Shown piece after piece: positions 1-7,476 of a stretch of DNA of 21,537 bases (the first letter of the stretch is position 1; the number at the start of each line of letters is the position of its first letter). The stretch is from UBA1724 sp963611685 (GTDB taxonomy: Bacteria; Verrucomicrobiota; Lentisphaeria; Oligosphaerales; Oligosphaeraceae). Location: positions 1-21,537 of the forward strand of contig CAVDSU010000025.1 of the NCBI GenBank assembly GCA_963611685.1. The letters are read 5' to 3'. The notes below the pieces were generated by a model, which did not search any database, was not told the origin of the DNA, and saw nothing but the letters and a program-made list of their open reading frames with translations. Position numbers and translations under genes: made by a program.

Positions 1-114
1 CCGCCGCCCCCCGCTTTAGTACTTGGCAATTAGTGGCTTGTGGCTTGTCTTTAAGGTGCCTGCGGCGCTCTTCCGCCGCCCCCCGCTAGTTTCTTTCGCC
101 TACCGGCGGCGAAT

Positions 115-241
115 GCGGGCGCACTCCGGCGCCCGCTTGGCGCACGCGCCGGTAATGCCGGCGCGGGGTTTCGGGGGCACCCGAAACCCTGGCCAAATCT
201 CCTCCTTCCTCCTTCCTCCTTCCTCCTTTTTCAAAATAAAG
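115..241 (+). repeat. Three-hairpin intergenic element, copy A, with CCTCCTT tract
   Basis: Three perfect hairpins follow one another: 115-122 with 129-136 (8 bp), 145-152 with 158-165 (8 bp, loop TAATG) and 166-175 with 180-189 (10 bp, loop GGCA). After TGGCC come four exact tandem CCTCCTT units (201-228), then TTTTTCAAAA and the ATG of the glycosidase gene at 242. The same series recurs at 4892-5000 and, reversed, at 21392-21500. Because this block is a repeat, the open frame that runs through it from base 23 is not taken as coding. It could be a REP-like DNA element or a structured 5' leader; the sequence alone does not decide. Confidence 0.8.
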
Positions 242-2623
242 ATGTACGCTTGCTGGATCACACCGGGCGATGACGCCCCACAGAAAGACGCCTTCTACCG
301 TTTTCGCGGACGAATGGATGGTTACGGCATTTCTGCGCCGTGGCTGGCGATCTCCGCGTTTTCCAGCTATGTCCTGTGGGTGAATGGCCATCTGATTGCG
401 GCCACGCAGACTCCGAATATCCCTGGGGACGCCACGCGTCTGGGCTACGAGCTAGGGGACCTCTGGAATCCCGATGGCGAGAATCTCATCGAGGTCCAGC
501 TCTATGTCATGGGGCGGAATTGCCTCACCGCAGCCGTGGCGCCCCCCGCCCTCTGGGTCGGCCTCTACACCTTCCGCCATTTGGTCCTCCTTGAACAAAC
601 CAGCGAACACTGGGAGTGCGCCCTGGATCCCTCCTACGAACACGGCAACGAGCTCTTTCTCACCAGCCAGCTGGGGAACTGCTTCTTCTACCACGACAAC
701 GGCAAGGAGCCCGAATGGAAGAAGGCGACGCTCCTGGACTGGGACCTAGCTCCCGCGCCGCAATTCGATCCGCAAGTCCAGGAATTCCCCGAGCGCGCGC
801 CGAAGGCGCATGTCTGCCAGGCCGGATTCCTCTTCCGACCCAAGAAATTCCCCAAGGACTTCACCCTGGGAACCATCGTCTACCGGGACTACCTGCAGGG
901 GCAGATGGCCGACTGGAACTACGTGTCACCCGACTGCAAGGACCTGGCTGACTATCGCTACGGCGCCCCCATGGACTTCACCCTGGACCGCGCAAACGCC
1001 GACCGACTCCCCTTCACTTGGCCCGCAGCCCCCATCTCCGATGGCGCCAACGGGTGGTTCCTCATCGTGGACCTGGGCGGCGAGACCACCGGCTGGCTGG
1101 ATCTCGTCGTCCAGACCGAAAAGGGCGCCATCCTGGACATTGCGCACGGCGAGCACCTGACCGACGGACGCATCCGCTGCGCCATCGGCGACCGGAATTT
1201 CGTGGATCGGATCTACTGCGAGAGGGGCGGCGTGCTGCACTTCACGCACCGTCTGCGGCGGCTGGGATGCCGATACCTGGAGATGCACATCACCGGCTGC
1301 AAGGAGACCCCGCGCGTGGGCTACCTGGGACTCATTCCCGTGGAGCGCGCCACCCCCCGTCCATACCCCATCCACTGCGAAGACCAGCTGGTGGAGCTCC
1401 TGGACAAGACCGCCATCCGCACCCTCCAGTGCTGCCAGCACGAACACTTCGAGGACTGCCCCTGGCGCGAACAGGGACTCTATCCCTACGACTCCCGAAA
1501 CCAGGCGCTCTACGGCTACCCCGTCTGGGGAAATTACGACTTCGTCTCCGCGTGCTTCAAATTGCTGTCGAAGAACTGGAACAAGGGCGCCCAGACCATC
1601 AAGATGACCTCCCCCGGGGATATCCATCTCTCCATCCCCATCTTCGGACTGGTCCTCTTCCCCGCAGCCTGGGAGCTCTATCTCAACAGCGGCGAATGGA
1701 AACTCCTGGCGCCCATGCTGCCCTGCCTGAAGAAAATCCTGGATTGCGCCCTGAAAAAGACCCTCCAGACCCCCGCAGGGACCCTCTACCACCCCGGCGA
1801 AGACCCCGAAATCTGGAATTTCTGCGAATGGCAGCCCGGACTGGACGGCACCGAGGCCGACGGGAAGGCGCGCCACCAGGCACCCTACAATCTCTACCTG
1901 CTGGAGGCTCTCCACGCCGCCGAAAAGATCGCCAGCGAGGGCGCCAAGCTGCATTTCCCCTGCTTCAACGAGATTCCCAGCGAGCTCCACAGCCTCTCCA
2001 ACGCCCTGAAGAAGACCTGCCGGGAGCTCTTCTGGGACGAAGAGAAGGGTCTTTTCCGCACCAACGAGGATCCCGCCACGCCCTTCCACGAGCACATCCA
2101 GATGCTGAACGTGGTCAATGGCGTGGCCTCCCCCAAGCAGTGTGTGCGCATCCGCCAGGCGCTCTACGGGAAGGAACGTCCGGACTTCCCCATCTACGAA
2201 TCCACCTCCTCCGCCCTGCCCTACTGGGTCTGGGGCACGCGGAGCCTCTTGCCCGGCAAGAGCGCGGACCTGCTCTACAACAAGATCCTCCAGAACTACC
2301 GGAAGGGGCTTCTCATCGGCTCGGACACCCTCTGGGAGACCGCACTGGGCGGCGAGGACTTCTGCTATGCCGGATCCCTCTGCCACGGATGGTCCGCCCT
2401 CCCCGCCTGGTATCTGCGCACACAGGTCTTGGGAATCACCCCCGCCTCCCCCGGATACGCCACCTTCCACTTCCAACCCAGCGCGCCGAAGGCGCTCTCC
2501 TCTTTCGAGGGATACGTTAAGACCCCGCACGGCCCCATCCACGCACGCTGGCAACGGCTCCCCAACGGCACCCTCCACTCCGAAATCGTCTCCTGCCCGA
2601 AGGCCTGCCGGCTTATCCCGTAA
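242..2623 (+). CDS. Alpha-L-rhamnosidase-like six-hairpin glycosidase (GH78-related)
   Basis: Predicted 793-aa glycoside hydrolase that would release L-rhamnose or a similar terminal sugar from plant glycans such as rhamnogalacturonan. The N-terminal part (about 1-330) is beta-rich, with a VDLGGETTGWLDL stretch near residue 275 and a GEHLTDGR motif near 303, as in bacterial rhamnosidases. The (alpha/alpha)6 domain follows; its EDCPWREQ motif (E404, D405, R409, E410) sits where GH78 enzymes carry the catalytic acid region, and WETALGGED (W698, E699) matches the second conserved acidic site. A C-terminal beta domain ends the protein. The ATG at 242 was chosen because upstream sequence in the same frame is a repeat found elsewhere. 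No signal peptide is visible, so it may act in the cytoplasm on imported oligosaccharides. No Shine-Dalgarno is present; the leader is pyrimidine-rich. It leads an operon with the next two genes (29-bp gap). Exact substrate is unproven. Confidence 0.8.
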   Translation: MYACWITPGDDAPQKDAFYRFRGRMDGYGISAPWLAISAFSSYVLWVNGHLIAATQTPNIPGDATRLGYELGDLWNPDGENLIEVQLYVMGRNCLTAAVAPPALWVGLYTFRHLVLLEQTSEHWECALDPSYEHGNELFLTSQLGNCFFYHDNGKEPEWKKATLLDWDLAPAPQFDPQVQEFPERAPKAHVCQAGFLFRPKKFPKDFTLGTIVYRDYLQGQMADWNYVSPDCKDLADYRYGAPMDFTLDRANADRLPFTWPAAPISDGANGWFLIVDLGGETTGWLDLVVQTEKGAILDIAHGEHLTDGRIRCAIGDRNFVDRIYCERGGVLHFTHRLRRLGCRYLEMHITGCKETPRVGYLGLIPVERATPRPYPIHCEDQLVELLDKTAIRTLQCCQHEHFEDCPWREQGLYPYDSRNQALYGYPVWGNYDFVSACFKLLSKNWNKGAQTIKMTSPGDIHLSIPIFGLVLFPAAWELYLNSGEWKLLAPMLPCLKKILDCALKKTLQTPAGTLYHPGEDPEIWNFCEWQPGLDGTEADGKARHQAPYNLYLLEALHAAEKIASEGAKLHFPCFNEIPSELHSLSNALKKTCRELFWDEEKGLFRTNEDPATPFHEHIQMLNVVNGVASPKQCVRIRQALYGKERPDFPIYESTSSALPYWVWGTRSLLPGKSADLLYNKILQNYRKGLLIGSDTLWETALGGEDFCYAGSLCHGWSALPAWYLRTQVLGITPASPGYATFHFQPSAPKALSSFEGYVKTPHGPIHARWQRLPNGTLHSEIVSCPKACRLIP

Positions 2624-2652
2624 AAATCCCCATACTCAACAAAAAGCACACC

Positions 2653-4029
2653 ATGAAAGCAATCCGGAATATCCTCTGCATCGGGGCCGGCTATGTCGGC
2701 GGCCCCACCATGGCCGTCATCGCCGACCACTGCCCGGAATTCCGGATCACGGTGGTGGACATCAATCCCCAGCGCATTGGTGCCTGGAACTCCGAGGAAC
2801 TCCCCATCTACGAGCCCGGACTCCAGGAGATCGTGAAGCGCTGCCGCGGAAAGAACCTCTTCTACTCCACCGACATCGCCAGCGCCATCCGGGAAGCGGA
2901 TGTCATCTTCGTCTCCGTCAACACCCCCACCAAGACCTTCGGCTGCGGCGCGGGAAAAGCCTCGGATCTCCAGTTCCTGGAGCGCACGGCGCGGCAGATT
3001 GTGGAGCACTCCCAGGAGGGGAAGATCGTGGTGGAGAAGAGCACGCTCCCCGTGCGGACCGCGCAGGCGCTCTCGAAGGTGCTGCAGGCCAACGAGAAGG
3101 GCCTGCGCTTCCAGATCGTCTCCAATCCCGAATTCCTGGCGGAGGGCACCGCCATACAGGATCTCAATGAGCCCGACCGCGTGCTCATCGGCGGCACCGA
3201 GGACGCCGAGGGGCAGGAGGCCGTGGAGGTCGTGGCCGGCATCTACACCCACTGGGTCCCCCGCGAAAAGATCATCACCACCAGCCTCTGGTCCAGCGAA
3301 CTCACAAAGCTGGTGGCGAATGCCTTCCTGGCACAGCGGATCTCCTCCATCAACTCCATCTCCGCACTCTGCGAAAAGACCGGCGCCGACATCGACCAGG
3401 TCTCCCACGCCGTGGGACGCGACCAGCGCATCGGCGAGCGTTTCCTGAAGTCCGGCATCGGCTTCGGGGGCTCCTGCTTCAAGAAGGACATCCTGAATCT
3501 GGTCTATCTCTGCGACCACTACGGCCTCCCCGAGGTGGCGCGCTACTGGGAGAGCGTGGTCCTCATCAACGACTACCAGGCGCGGCGCTTCGTGGAGAAC
3601 ATGGTGGAGGCGATGTTCAATACCGTCACCGAAAAGAAGATCGCCATCCTGGGCTTCGCCTTCAAGGCGAATACCGGCGACACCCGCGAGACCCCCGCGC
3701 TCGCCGTATGCCGACAGCTCCTGGCCGAGCGCGCACGCCTCGCCATCTGCGATCCGAAGGCGCTGTCCAACGCCCGGGAGGACCTGGGCGACGCCGACGG
3801 GCGGGTGGAATACACCGTAAATCCCTACACCGCCTGCAAGGACGCACACGCCGTGGTGGTCCTCACCGACTGGCCGCTCTTCCAGACCCTGGACTACCAG
3901 GAAATCCTCTCGCACCTGAAGAAGCCCGCCTTCCTCTTCGACGGGAGAAATTGCCTCGACCACAAGGCGCTCTTCCAAATGGGATTCCAAGTCTACCCCA
4001 TCGGAAAGCCCGCACTCACCCACTTCTAG
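2653..4029 (+). CDS. ugd: UDP-glucose 6-dehydrogenase, eukaryote-like type
   Basis: 458-aa enzyme that oxidises UDP-glucose to UDP-glucuronate with two NAD+, supplying uronic acid for polysaccharides or surface glycans. The N-terminal Rossmann motif is GAGYVGGPT (from residue 11), followed by VVDIN at the end of the second strand. The catalytic cysteine lies in GFGGSCFKKD (C275). The stretch after it, DILNLVYLC, then LPEVARYW, NDYQ, KKIAILGFAFK and TGDTRET, closely follows the animal and plant enzymes rather than the shorter bacterial TuaD/Ugd form. The protein is full length. The ATG at 2653 is 29 bp after the glycosidase stop and 21 bp before the next gene, so the three are probably co-transcribed. 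No Shine-Dalgarno is seen before the start. Confidence 0.95.
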   Translation: MKAIRNILCIGAGYVGGPTMAVIADHCPEFRITVVDINPQRIGAWNSEELPIYEPGLQEIVKRCRGKNLFYSTDIASAIREADVIFVSVNTPTKTFGCGAGKASDLQFLERTARQIVEHSQEGKIVVEKSTLPVRTAQALSKVLQANEKGLRFQIVSNPEFLAEGTAIQDLNEPDRVLIGGTEDAEGQEAVEVVAGIYTHWVPREKIITTSLWSSELTKLVANAFLAQRISSINSISALCEKTGADIDQVSHAVGRDQRIGERFLKSGIGFGGSCFKKDILNLVYLCDHYGLPEVARYWESVVLINDYQARRFVENMVEAMFNTVTEKKIAILGFAFKANTGDTRETPALAVCRQLLAERARLAICDPKALSNAREDLGDADGRVEYTVNPYTACKDAHAVVVLTDWPLFQTLDYQEILSHLKKPAFLFDGRNCLDHKALFQMGFQVYPIGKPALTHF

Positions 4030-4050
4030 CCCCCCCCACCTCCTCCTTCC

Positions 4051-4725
4051 GTGGAAAAGAAAGTCCCCCAAAACGCCATCCGCTTCCTCGTCGTGCGACA
4101 CGGCGAGACCCGCGACAACATCCTGGGTGTCCTCCAGGGACAGCAGGACGGCGAGCTGAATTCCCTGGGTCTCCGGCAGGCCGCCGCCCTGGCCGAGGCG
4201 CTCTACAGCATCCCCCTGGACGCCTGCTACACCAGCGATCTCCTGCGCGCCTCCGACACCGCGCGCGTCATCCTGGCCGCCGGACACGCAAAGCTCTCGC
4301 CCATCCCCGAAAAGGGCCTGCGGGAGTGGCTGCTCGGCGACCTGGAGGGGCGCAACCGCCAGGAGGTCCAGGAGACACACCCCGAGATCATGGCAGCCTT
4401 TCGGCACGAGCCCCGACCCGACCTCCCCGTCCCCGGCGGCGAGACCCCGGAACAATTCCGCCAACGAATCACCAATTGCCTCCAGAGACTGGCCGAAAAA
4501 CACTCCCCCGGACAGACTGTCCTCCTGGTCACACACGGCGCCGCAATGGGAAAAATCTTCCAGATGGCAACCGGACCCATCGCCCCAGGAAACCGAATCC
4601 CATTGGCCGAAAACGCCTCCCTCTCAATCCTGCACTACCTCCCTCAGGAAAAGGCCTGGGAACTCGTCGCTTGGAACCGCACCGGGCACCTCCACGGCAT
4701 CCCGACACACGAGACAAAGGTCTAG
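4051..4725 (+). CDS. Histidine phosphatase family protein (phosphoglycerate mutase-like)
   Basis: 224-aa member of the histidine phosphatase superfamily, which removes phosphate through a phospho-histidine intermediate. The catalytic motif VVRHGET places the nucleophile at H17 with R16 and E19 next to it. SDLLRASDTAR follows as in the family, and LLVTHGAAMG supplies the second histidine (H162). The start is a GTG at 4051, preceded by a pyrimidine tract and no Shine-Dalgarno; no ATG in frame fits the conserved N-terminus. It is the last gene of the operon with the glycosidase and ugd. Members include alpha-ribazole phosphatase (CobC), broad-specificity sugar phosphatases and mutases; no cobalamin gene is near, so the substrate stays open. 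Confidence 0.88.
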   Translation: MEKKVPQNAIRFLVVRHGETRDNILGVLQGQQDGELNSLGLRQAAALAEALYSIPLDACYTSDLLRASDTARVILAAGHAKLSPIPEKGLREWLLGDLEGRNRQEVQETHPEIMAAFRHEPRPDLPVPGGETPEQFRQRITNCLQRLAEKHSPGQTVLLVTHGAAMGKIFQMATGPIAPGNRIPLAENASLSILHYLPQEKAWELVAWNRTGHLHGIPTHETKV

Positions 4726-4790
4726 CGACTCGACAACTCGCGATTCGCAAACAGCCAGTTAGGCTTGACCTGCTCGAATCTCATGCAGGG

Positions 4791-4883
4791 CATTCGGCGT
4801 CTGCGCATTCCGTGGTAGACCTTGAACCACCAAATCCCCGGAAACGGCTGTCGCCGACACGGAAAACCACCTCTGCCGAAAAA
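4791..4883 (+). repeat. Family 2 intergenic repeat, copy 1 (degenerate)
   Basis: The stretch carries ATTCCGTGG then AGACCTTGAACCAC, followed by CGGCTGTCGCCGACACGGAA and CTCTGCCGAAAA, shared with 6000-6120 and 7106-7244. In this copy the second arm of the ATTCCGTGG hairpin is altered, so the stem is partly lost. With the family 1 copy at 4892-5000 it fills most of the 336-base gap between the convergent genes ending at 4725 and 5062. No gene is seen in the gap. Confidence 0.8.
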
Positions 4884-4891
4884 GGAAAGCC

Positions 4892-5000
4892 GCGCGCCAA
4901 TTTGGGCGCGCTTGGCGCACGCGCCGGGCAATCCGGCGCGGGGGGTCGCCTGTGCAAAAACCTGGCCTAATTTCCTCCCTCCTCCGTCCTCCTTTTTCAA
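4892..5000 (+). repeat. Three-hairpin intergenic element, copy B
   Basis: Stem I is 4892-4898 with 4905-4911 (GCGCGCC/GGCGCGC), stem II is 4920-4927 with 4933-4940 (8 bp, loop GCAAT). The third hairpin is decayed in this copy. CCTGGCCTAA and three imperfect CCTCC units lead into TTTTTCAAAA. Unlike the other two copies it lies between convergent genes and does not precede a start codon. Confidence 0.78.
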
Positions 5001-5003
5001 AAC

Positions 5004-5046
5004 AAAAAAGGGCCCTTCGGCATTCGCGCCGGAGGGCCTTTTTTTG
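5004..5046. terminator. Bidirectional intrinsic terminator
   Basis: An 11-bp stem with one G-T pair (5011-5021 with 5028-5038, loop ATTCGC) is flanked by AAAAAA on the left and a run of T on the right. It can therefore end transcription from the plus-strand phosphatase operon and from the minus-strand pseudopilin gene at 5062-5868. Confidence 0.85.
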
Positions 5047-5061
5047 CGTGTCTACGCGGGA

Positions 5062-5868
5062 CTACTGCATGATCAGGTCGCCGCCATAGGCGTTGTTCCA
5101 GCCAGGCAGCCAGTAGTACTCGGTGACGAGCGTGCCGGCGTTCGCCTTCTGCTCGTTGATGGCCTCCACGTGTCCGTCACCGAAGGAGAAGTTCATCATC
5201 TTGCTGTGGCGGAAGAAGTAGGGACGAGCATCAGCGTTGCAGACATAGTCGGGATGGGTAGTGAAGTAAGTGTACAGGGGCTCCTTGTTGGTGCCATCGA
5301 AGATATTGACGAAGATGGAGGGGAACTTGATGGTGCTCAAGCGGTGCCAGTCGCAAGCGATCTCCCAGTTGCTGCTGGTTTTGGTGCCGTCGTTGAACTG
5401 GCGCATCAGGCCCATGCCGAGGTTGGCCTTGTAGCCGATGTTGCCGGTGAAGCGCTCGCTGGTGGGGCAGGAGGGGCAGTGAAGGATCTTGTGCCAGGCG
5501 GACTTGTCTTCCTTGCCCTTCGTGTTGAAGCCGGCTTCGTCATGATAGGCGGCGGGATCCTTGGCAACCCAGTCCTTGAAGTCCATGGGAGTCTCGGGGA
5601 TCATGGGATTGTAGCAGAACCAGGGACGGCAGTCATCTGCAGCACCCCAGGACTGATTGCCGGGACGCCACACCACAGGAGGCAGGTAGTCGTCGTAGTC
5701 GTTGGTGTACAGAATGTTGCCCAGCTGGATTTCCTTCAGGTTGTTCGTGCAGCTGATGGCACGCGCCTTCTCACGGGCCTTGCTCAAGGCGGGCAACAGC
5801 ATCGCCGCCAGGATGGCGATGATCGCGATGACAACCAACAACTCAATCAGAGTGAATGACTTACGCAT
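5062..5868 (-). CDS. Type II secretion pseudopilin-like protein with H-X9-DG motif
   Basis: 268-aa protein with a class III prepilin signal: MRKS, then FTLIELLVVIAIIAILAA as hydrophobic helix. The residue before the cleavage site is Ser rather than Gly, as is common in such families. The helix is followed by MLLPALSKAREKAR and SCTNNLKE. Near the C-terminus H221 and D231-G232 form an exact H-X9-DG motif (FGDGHVEAI), known from prepilin-processing-associated proteins of Lentisphaerota and Planctomycetota. It would be cut and methylated by a prepilin peptidase such as the one at 12564-13553, and then sit in a pseudopilus or at the cell surface. The ATG at 5868 has AGAGG upstream and a good promoter at 5929-5957. 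It is a paralogue of the gene at 6171-6974. The specific role is unknown. Confidence 0.9.
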   Translation of the reverse strand: MRKSFTLIELLVVIAIIAILAAMLLPALSKAREKARAISCTNNLKEIQLGNILYTNDYDDYLPPVVWRPGNQSWGAADDCRPWFCYNPMIPETPMDFKDWVAKDPAAYHDEAGFNTKGKEDKSAWHKILHCPSCPTSERFTGNIGYKANLGMGLMRQFNDGTKTSSNWEIACDWHRLSTIKFPSIFVNIFDGTNKEPLYTYFTTHPDYVCNADARPYFFRHSKMMNFSFGDGHVEAINEQKANAGTLVTEYYWLPGWNNAYGGDLIMQ

Positions 5869-5928
5869 GATTTTTCCTCTCTTGTAGATTCTAGTAAAAA
5901 AAAACGCACTTTCATGGGCGCTATCCAA

Positions 5929-5957
5929 ATTATAAGCAAATTTCCACGCTGCCACAA
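5929..5957 (-). promoter_or_regulatory. Sigma70-like promoter of pseudopilin gene 1
   Basis: Read on the minus strand, TTGTGG (5952-5957) is followed after exactly 17 bases by a perfect TATAAT (5929-5934). It lies about 60 bases upstream of the ATG at 5868. The leader contains a long T run (about 5895-5904). No operator was recognised. Confidence 0.7.
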
Positions 5958-5999
5958 GAGCCAAACAAGAATTTTTTGGACAATTTTTGCCCCCCCTGG

Positions 6000-6120
6000 A
6001 CAATACGTGACAATTTTACATGCCATGCAGTGGTTCGGCGTCCGCATATTCCGTGGCAGACCTTGAACCACGGAATACACGGGATCGGCTATCGCCGACA
6101 CGGAAACCACTTCTGGCGGA
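6000..6120 (+). repeat. Family 2 intergenic repeat, copy 2
   Basis: It starts with ACAATACGTGACAATTTT and contains a perfect 9-bp hairpin (6048-6056 with 6068-6076, loop CAGACCTTGAA), then CGGCTATCGCCGACACGG and CCACTTCTGGCGG. It lies between the promoter of the first pseudopilin gene and the 3' end of the second, and accounts for most of the roughly 300 bases there. Confidence 0.85.
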
Positions 6121-6170
6121 AGGGAGGCGCCGCGTGCCGGAGGGCCCTTTTTTTTGCGTGCTACGCGTTT

Positions 6171-6974
6171 CTATCGCGTATAGGTCACCGCGCGCTTGGT
6201 GGAGTTTTCGTAGACCCAGGTATTGGAGTGGCTGCCCTCGTAGGGATACCAGACGTAGTATTTGCCGCCCAGCGCCTGGCATTCGGCGTCCGCGAGTTCG
6301 GCGTATTTCTCGCCCTTGATGATGGACTCCACGTGTCCGTCAGCGAAGGCGAAGGGAGTTCCGGAGGTGCCGTGGGAGCAGAGGTTATGGAAGATCTCGC
6401 CGAAGCGGGGCTCGGTCATGCCGGCGGCATACATATCGTTGTTGCCGGTGTGGAGCGCATCGCCCCAGAGGAAGAAGGCGGAGGGCGCCTTGAACTGCTC
6501 AGGACGGATATAGACGCCGAGCCAGTCCGGACCGCCGCCCCACTTGGTGTAGGCCAGGGAGCGATAGCATCCAGAACCATACATGCGGGCCTCGGAGGTG
6601 ATGATGCCATAGGTCAGGTTCGCGGCCTTCTTCTTGGCATTGGGACAGAAGGCGATGGGGATGCGCTGTCCCCAGCGGGTCTCGTCGTTGCTGCCCCAGT
6701 CGGAAATCTGGGCATTCTCCCAGCCCTCCAGAGTGCCATTCGTGGCGGCCTCACCCAGCCACTGGGAAAGACCCGTGAAACCAATGCACCAGTAGCCCTC
6801 ATAAGAGTCGCCGTAGACGATGTAGGCCAGAGTGAGCTGCTTCAGGTTGTTCGTGCAGCTGGCGGCACGCGCCTTCTCACGGGCCTTGCTCAAGGCAGGC
6901 AACAACATCGCCGCCAAAATCGCAATGATCGCAATGACAACCAACAACTCTATCAAAGTAAAGGATTTCCGCAT
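6171..6974 (-). CDS. Type II secretion pseudopilin-like protein, paralogue 2
   Basis: 267-aa paralogue of the preceding pseudopilin. Residues 1-40 are nearly identical (MRKSFTLIELLVVIAIIAIL and the LSKAREKAR segment), followed by SCTNNLKQ, while the rest has diverged strongly. Near the C-terminus FADGHVESI (D212) follows a histidine by about ten residues, a slightly loosened H-X9-DG motif. The ATG at 6974 has AGGGGA upstream with good spacing and its own promoter at 7036-7064. The sequence just after the stop (GCGTG and CTACGCG with a nearby T run) resembles that after the first gene, so the two look like duplicated cassettes about 1.1 kb apart. The C-terminal diversity fits families with many paralogues per genome and unknown individual roles. 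Confidence 0.9.
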   Translation of the reverse strand: MRKSFTLIELLVVIAIIAILAAMLLPALSKAREKARAASCTNNLKQLTLAYIVYGDSYEGYWCIGFTGLSQWLGEAATNGTLEGWENAQISDWGSNDETRWGQRIPIAFCPNAKKKAANLTYGIITSEARMYGSGCYRSLAYTKWGGGPDWLGVYIRPEQFKAPSAFFLWGDALHTGNNDMYAAGMTEPRFGEIFHNLCSHGTSGTPFAFADGHVESIIKGEKYAELADAECQALGGKYYVWYPYEGSHSNTWVYENSTKRAVTYTR

Positions 6975-7035
6975 CGTCGATTCCCCTGTTTGGTGAGAAA
7001 GAAAAAAGCCGTCAACGCATGAAAGCGTTATACGG

Positions 7036-7064
7036 AGTATATCCAAACACTCTCCCAATCTCAA
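7036..7064 (-). promoter_or_regulatory. Sigma70-like promoter of pseudopilin gene 2
   Basis: On the minus strand TTGAGA (7059-7064) and TATACT (7036-7041) are 17 bases apart. Transcription would begin near 7029, at the edge of a small perfect hairpin, AACGC/GCGTT (7014-7018 with 7025-7029, loop of six). A T-rich tract follows on the way to the ATG at 6974. Confidence 0.65.
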
Positions 7065-7105
7065 GCCCTAATACAAGAAATTTGCAGACATTTTTACCCA
7101 CCCAG

Positions 7106-7244
7106 ACAATGCATGACAATTTTGCATATCATGCTGCGCAAGCGGCGTCTGCGCAAGCGGCATCTGCCTATTCCGTGGCAGACCTTGAACCACGGAATTC
7201 GCGGAAGCGGCTGTCGCCGACACGGAAACCACTTCTGCCGAAAA
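7106..7244 (+). repeat. Family 2 intergenic repeat, copy 3
   Basis: It opens with ACAATGCATGACAATTTT, carries a short internal duplication (GCGCAAGCGGC) near 7136-7160, then a perfect 9-bp hairpin (7170-7178 with 7190-7198) and GGCTGTCGCCGACACGG. It sits upstream of the second pseudopilin gene in the 531-base divergent gap 6975-7505. The remainder of that gap, 7245-7470, shows no gene, only a GGGGC/GCCCC mini-hairpin at 7453-7466. Confidence 0.85.
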
Positions 7245-7476
7245 GGGGGCGCAGCTGTCCCTTTTGCCGGGGCGCTTCTCTTCCATCCCGCAGTGTGCTT
7301 CGCCGGCTAGGACGCTCAAAAGGGAGACAATACATTATCCCGGCCGCAGGCGCCCTTCCGCTTTTCCGTCTACCGGCGGTACCGATACCGCCTCGAAAGC
7401 GCTGGAGGCCCTAGCACGGTTCTTGCCTTACGCAAAACAACCAAAGGACGGAGGGGCTGTCGCCCCCCGCGCCCCC

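Noticed and set aside
23..241. N-terminal extension of the glycosidase frame
   Set aside because: It runs through the family 1 element, which recurs non-coding elsewhere; the protein starts better at 242.
5869..6003. 5' extension of the first pseudopilin frame
   Set aside because: It includes the promoter and leader; the prepilin signal must be at the N-terminus, with an SD before the ATG at 5868.
6121..6160. Terminator after the second pseudopilin gene
   Set aside because: A T run and half of the stem seen at 5004-5046 are present, but the other arm is lost and no A run gives a T tract on the minus strand.
5976..7022. Plus-strand frame with NHGIHGIGYRRHG-like translation
   Set aside because: It is translation of the family 2 repeat and the antisense of a pseudopilin gene.
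4784..7244. Integron-like cassette array
   Set aside because: Genes alternate with repeats, but there is no integrase and the repeats lack the attC core-site consensus; promoters are also present in each cassette.
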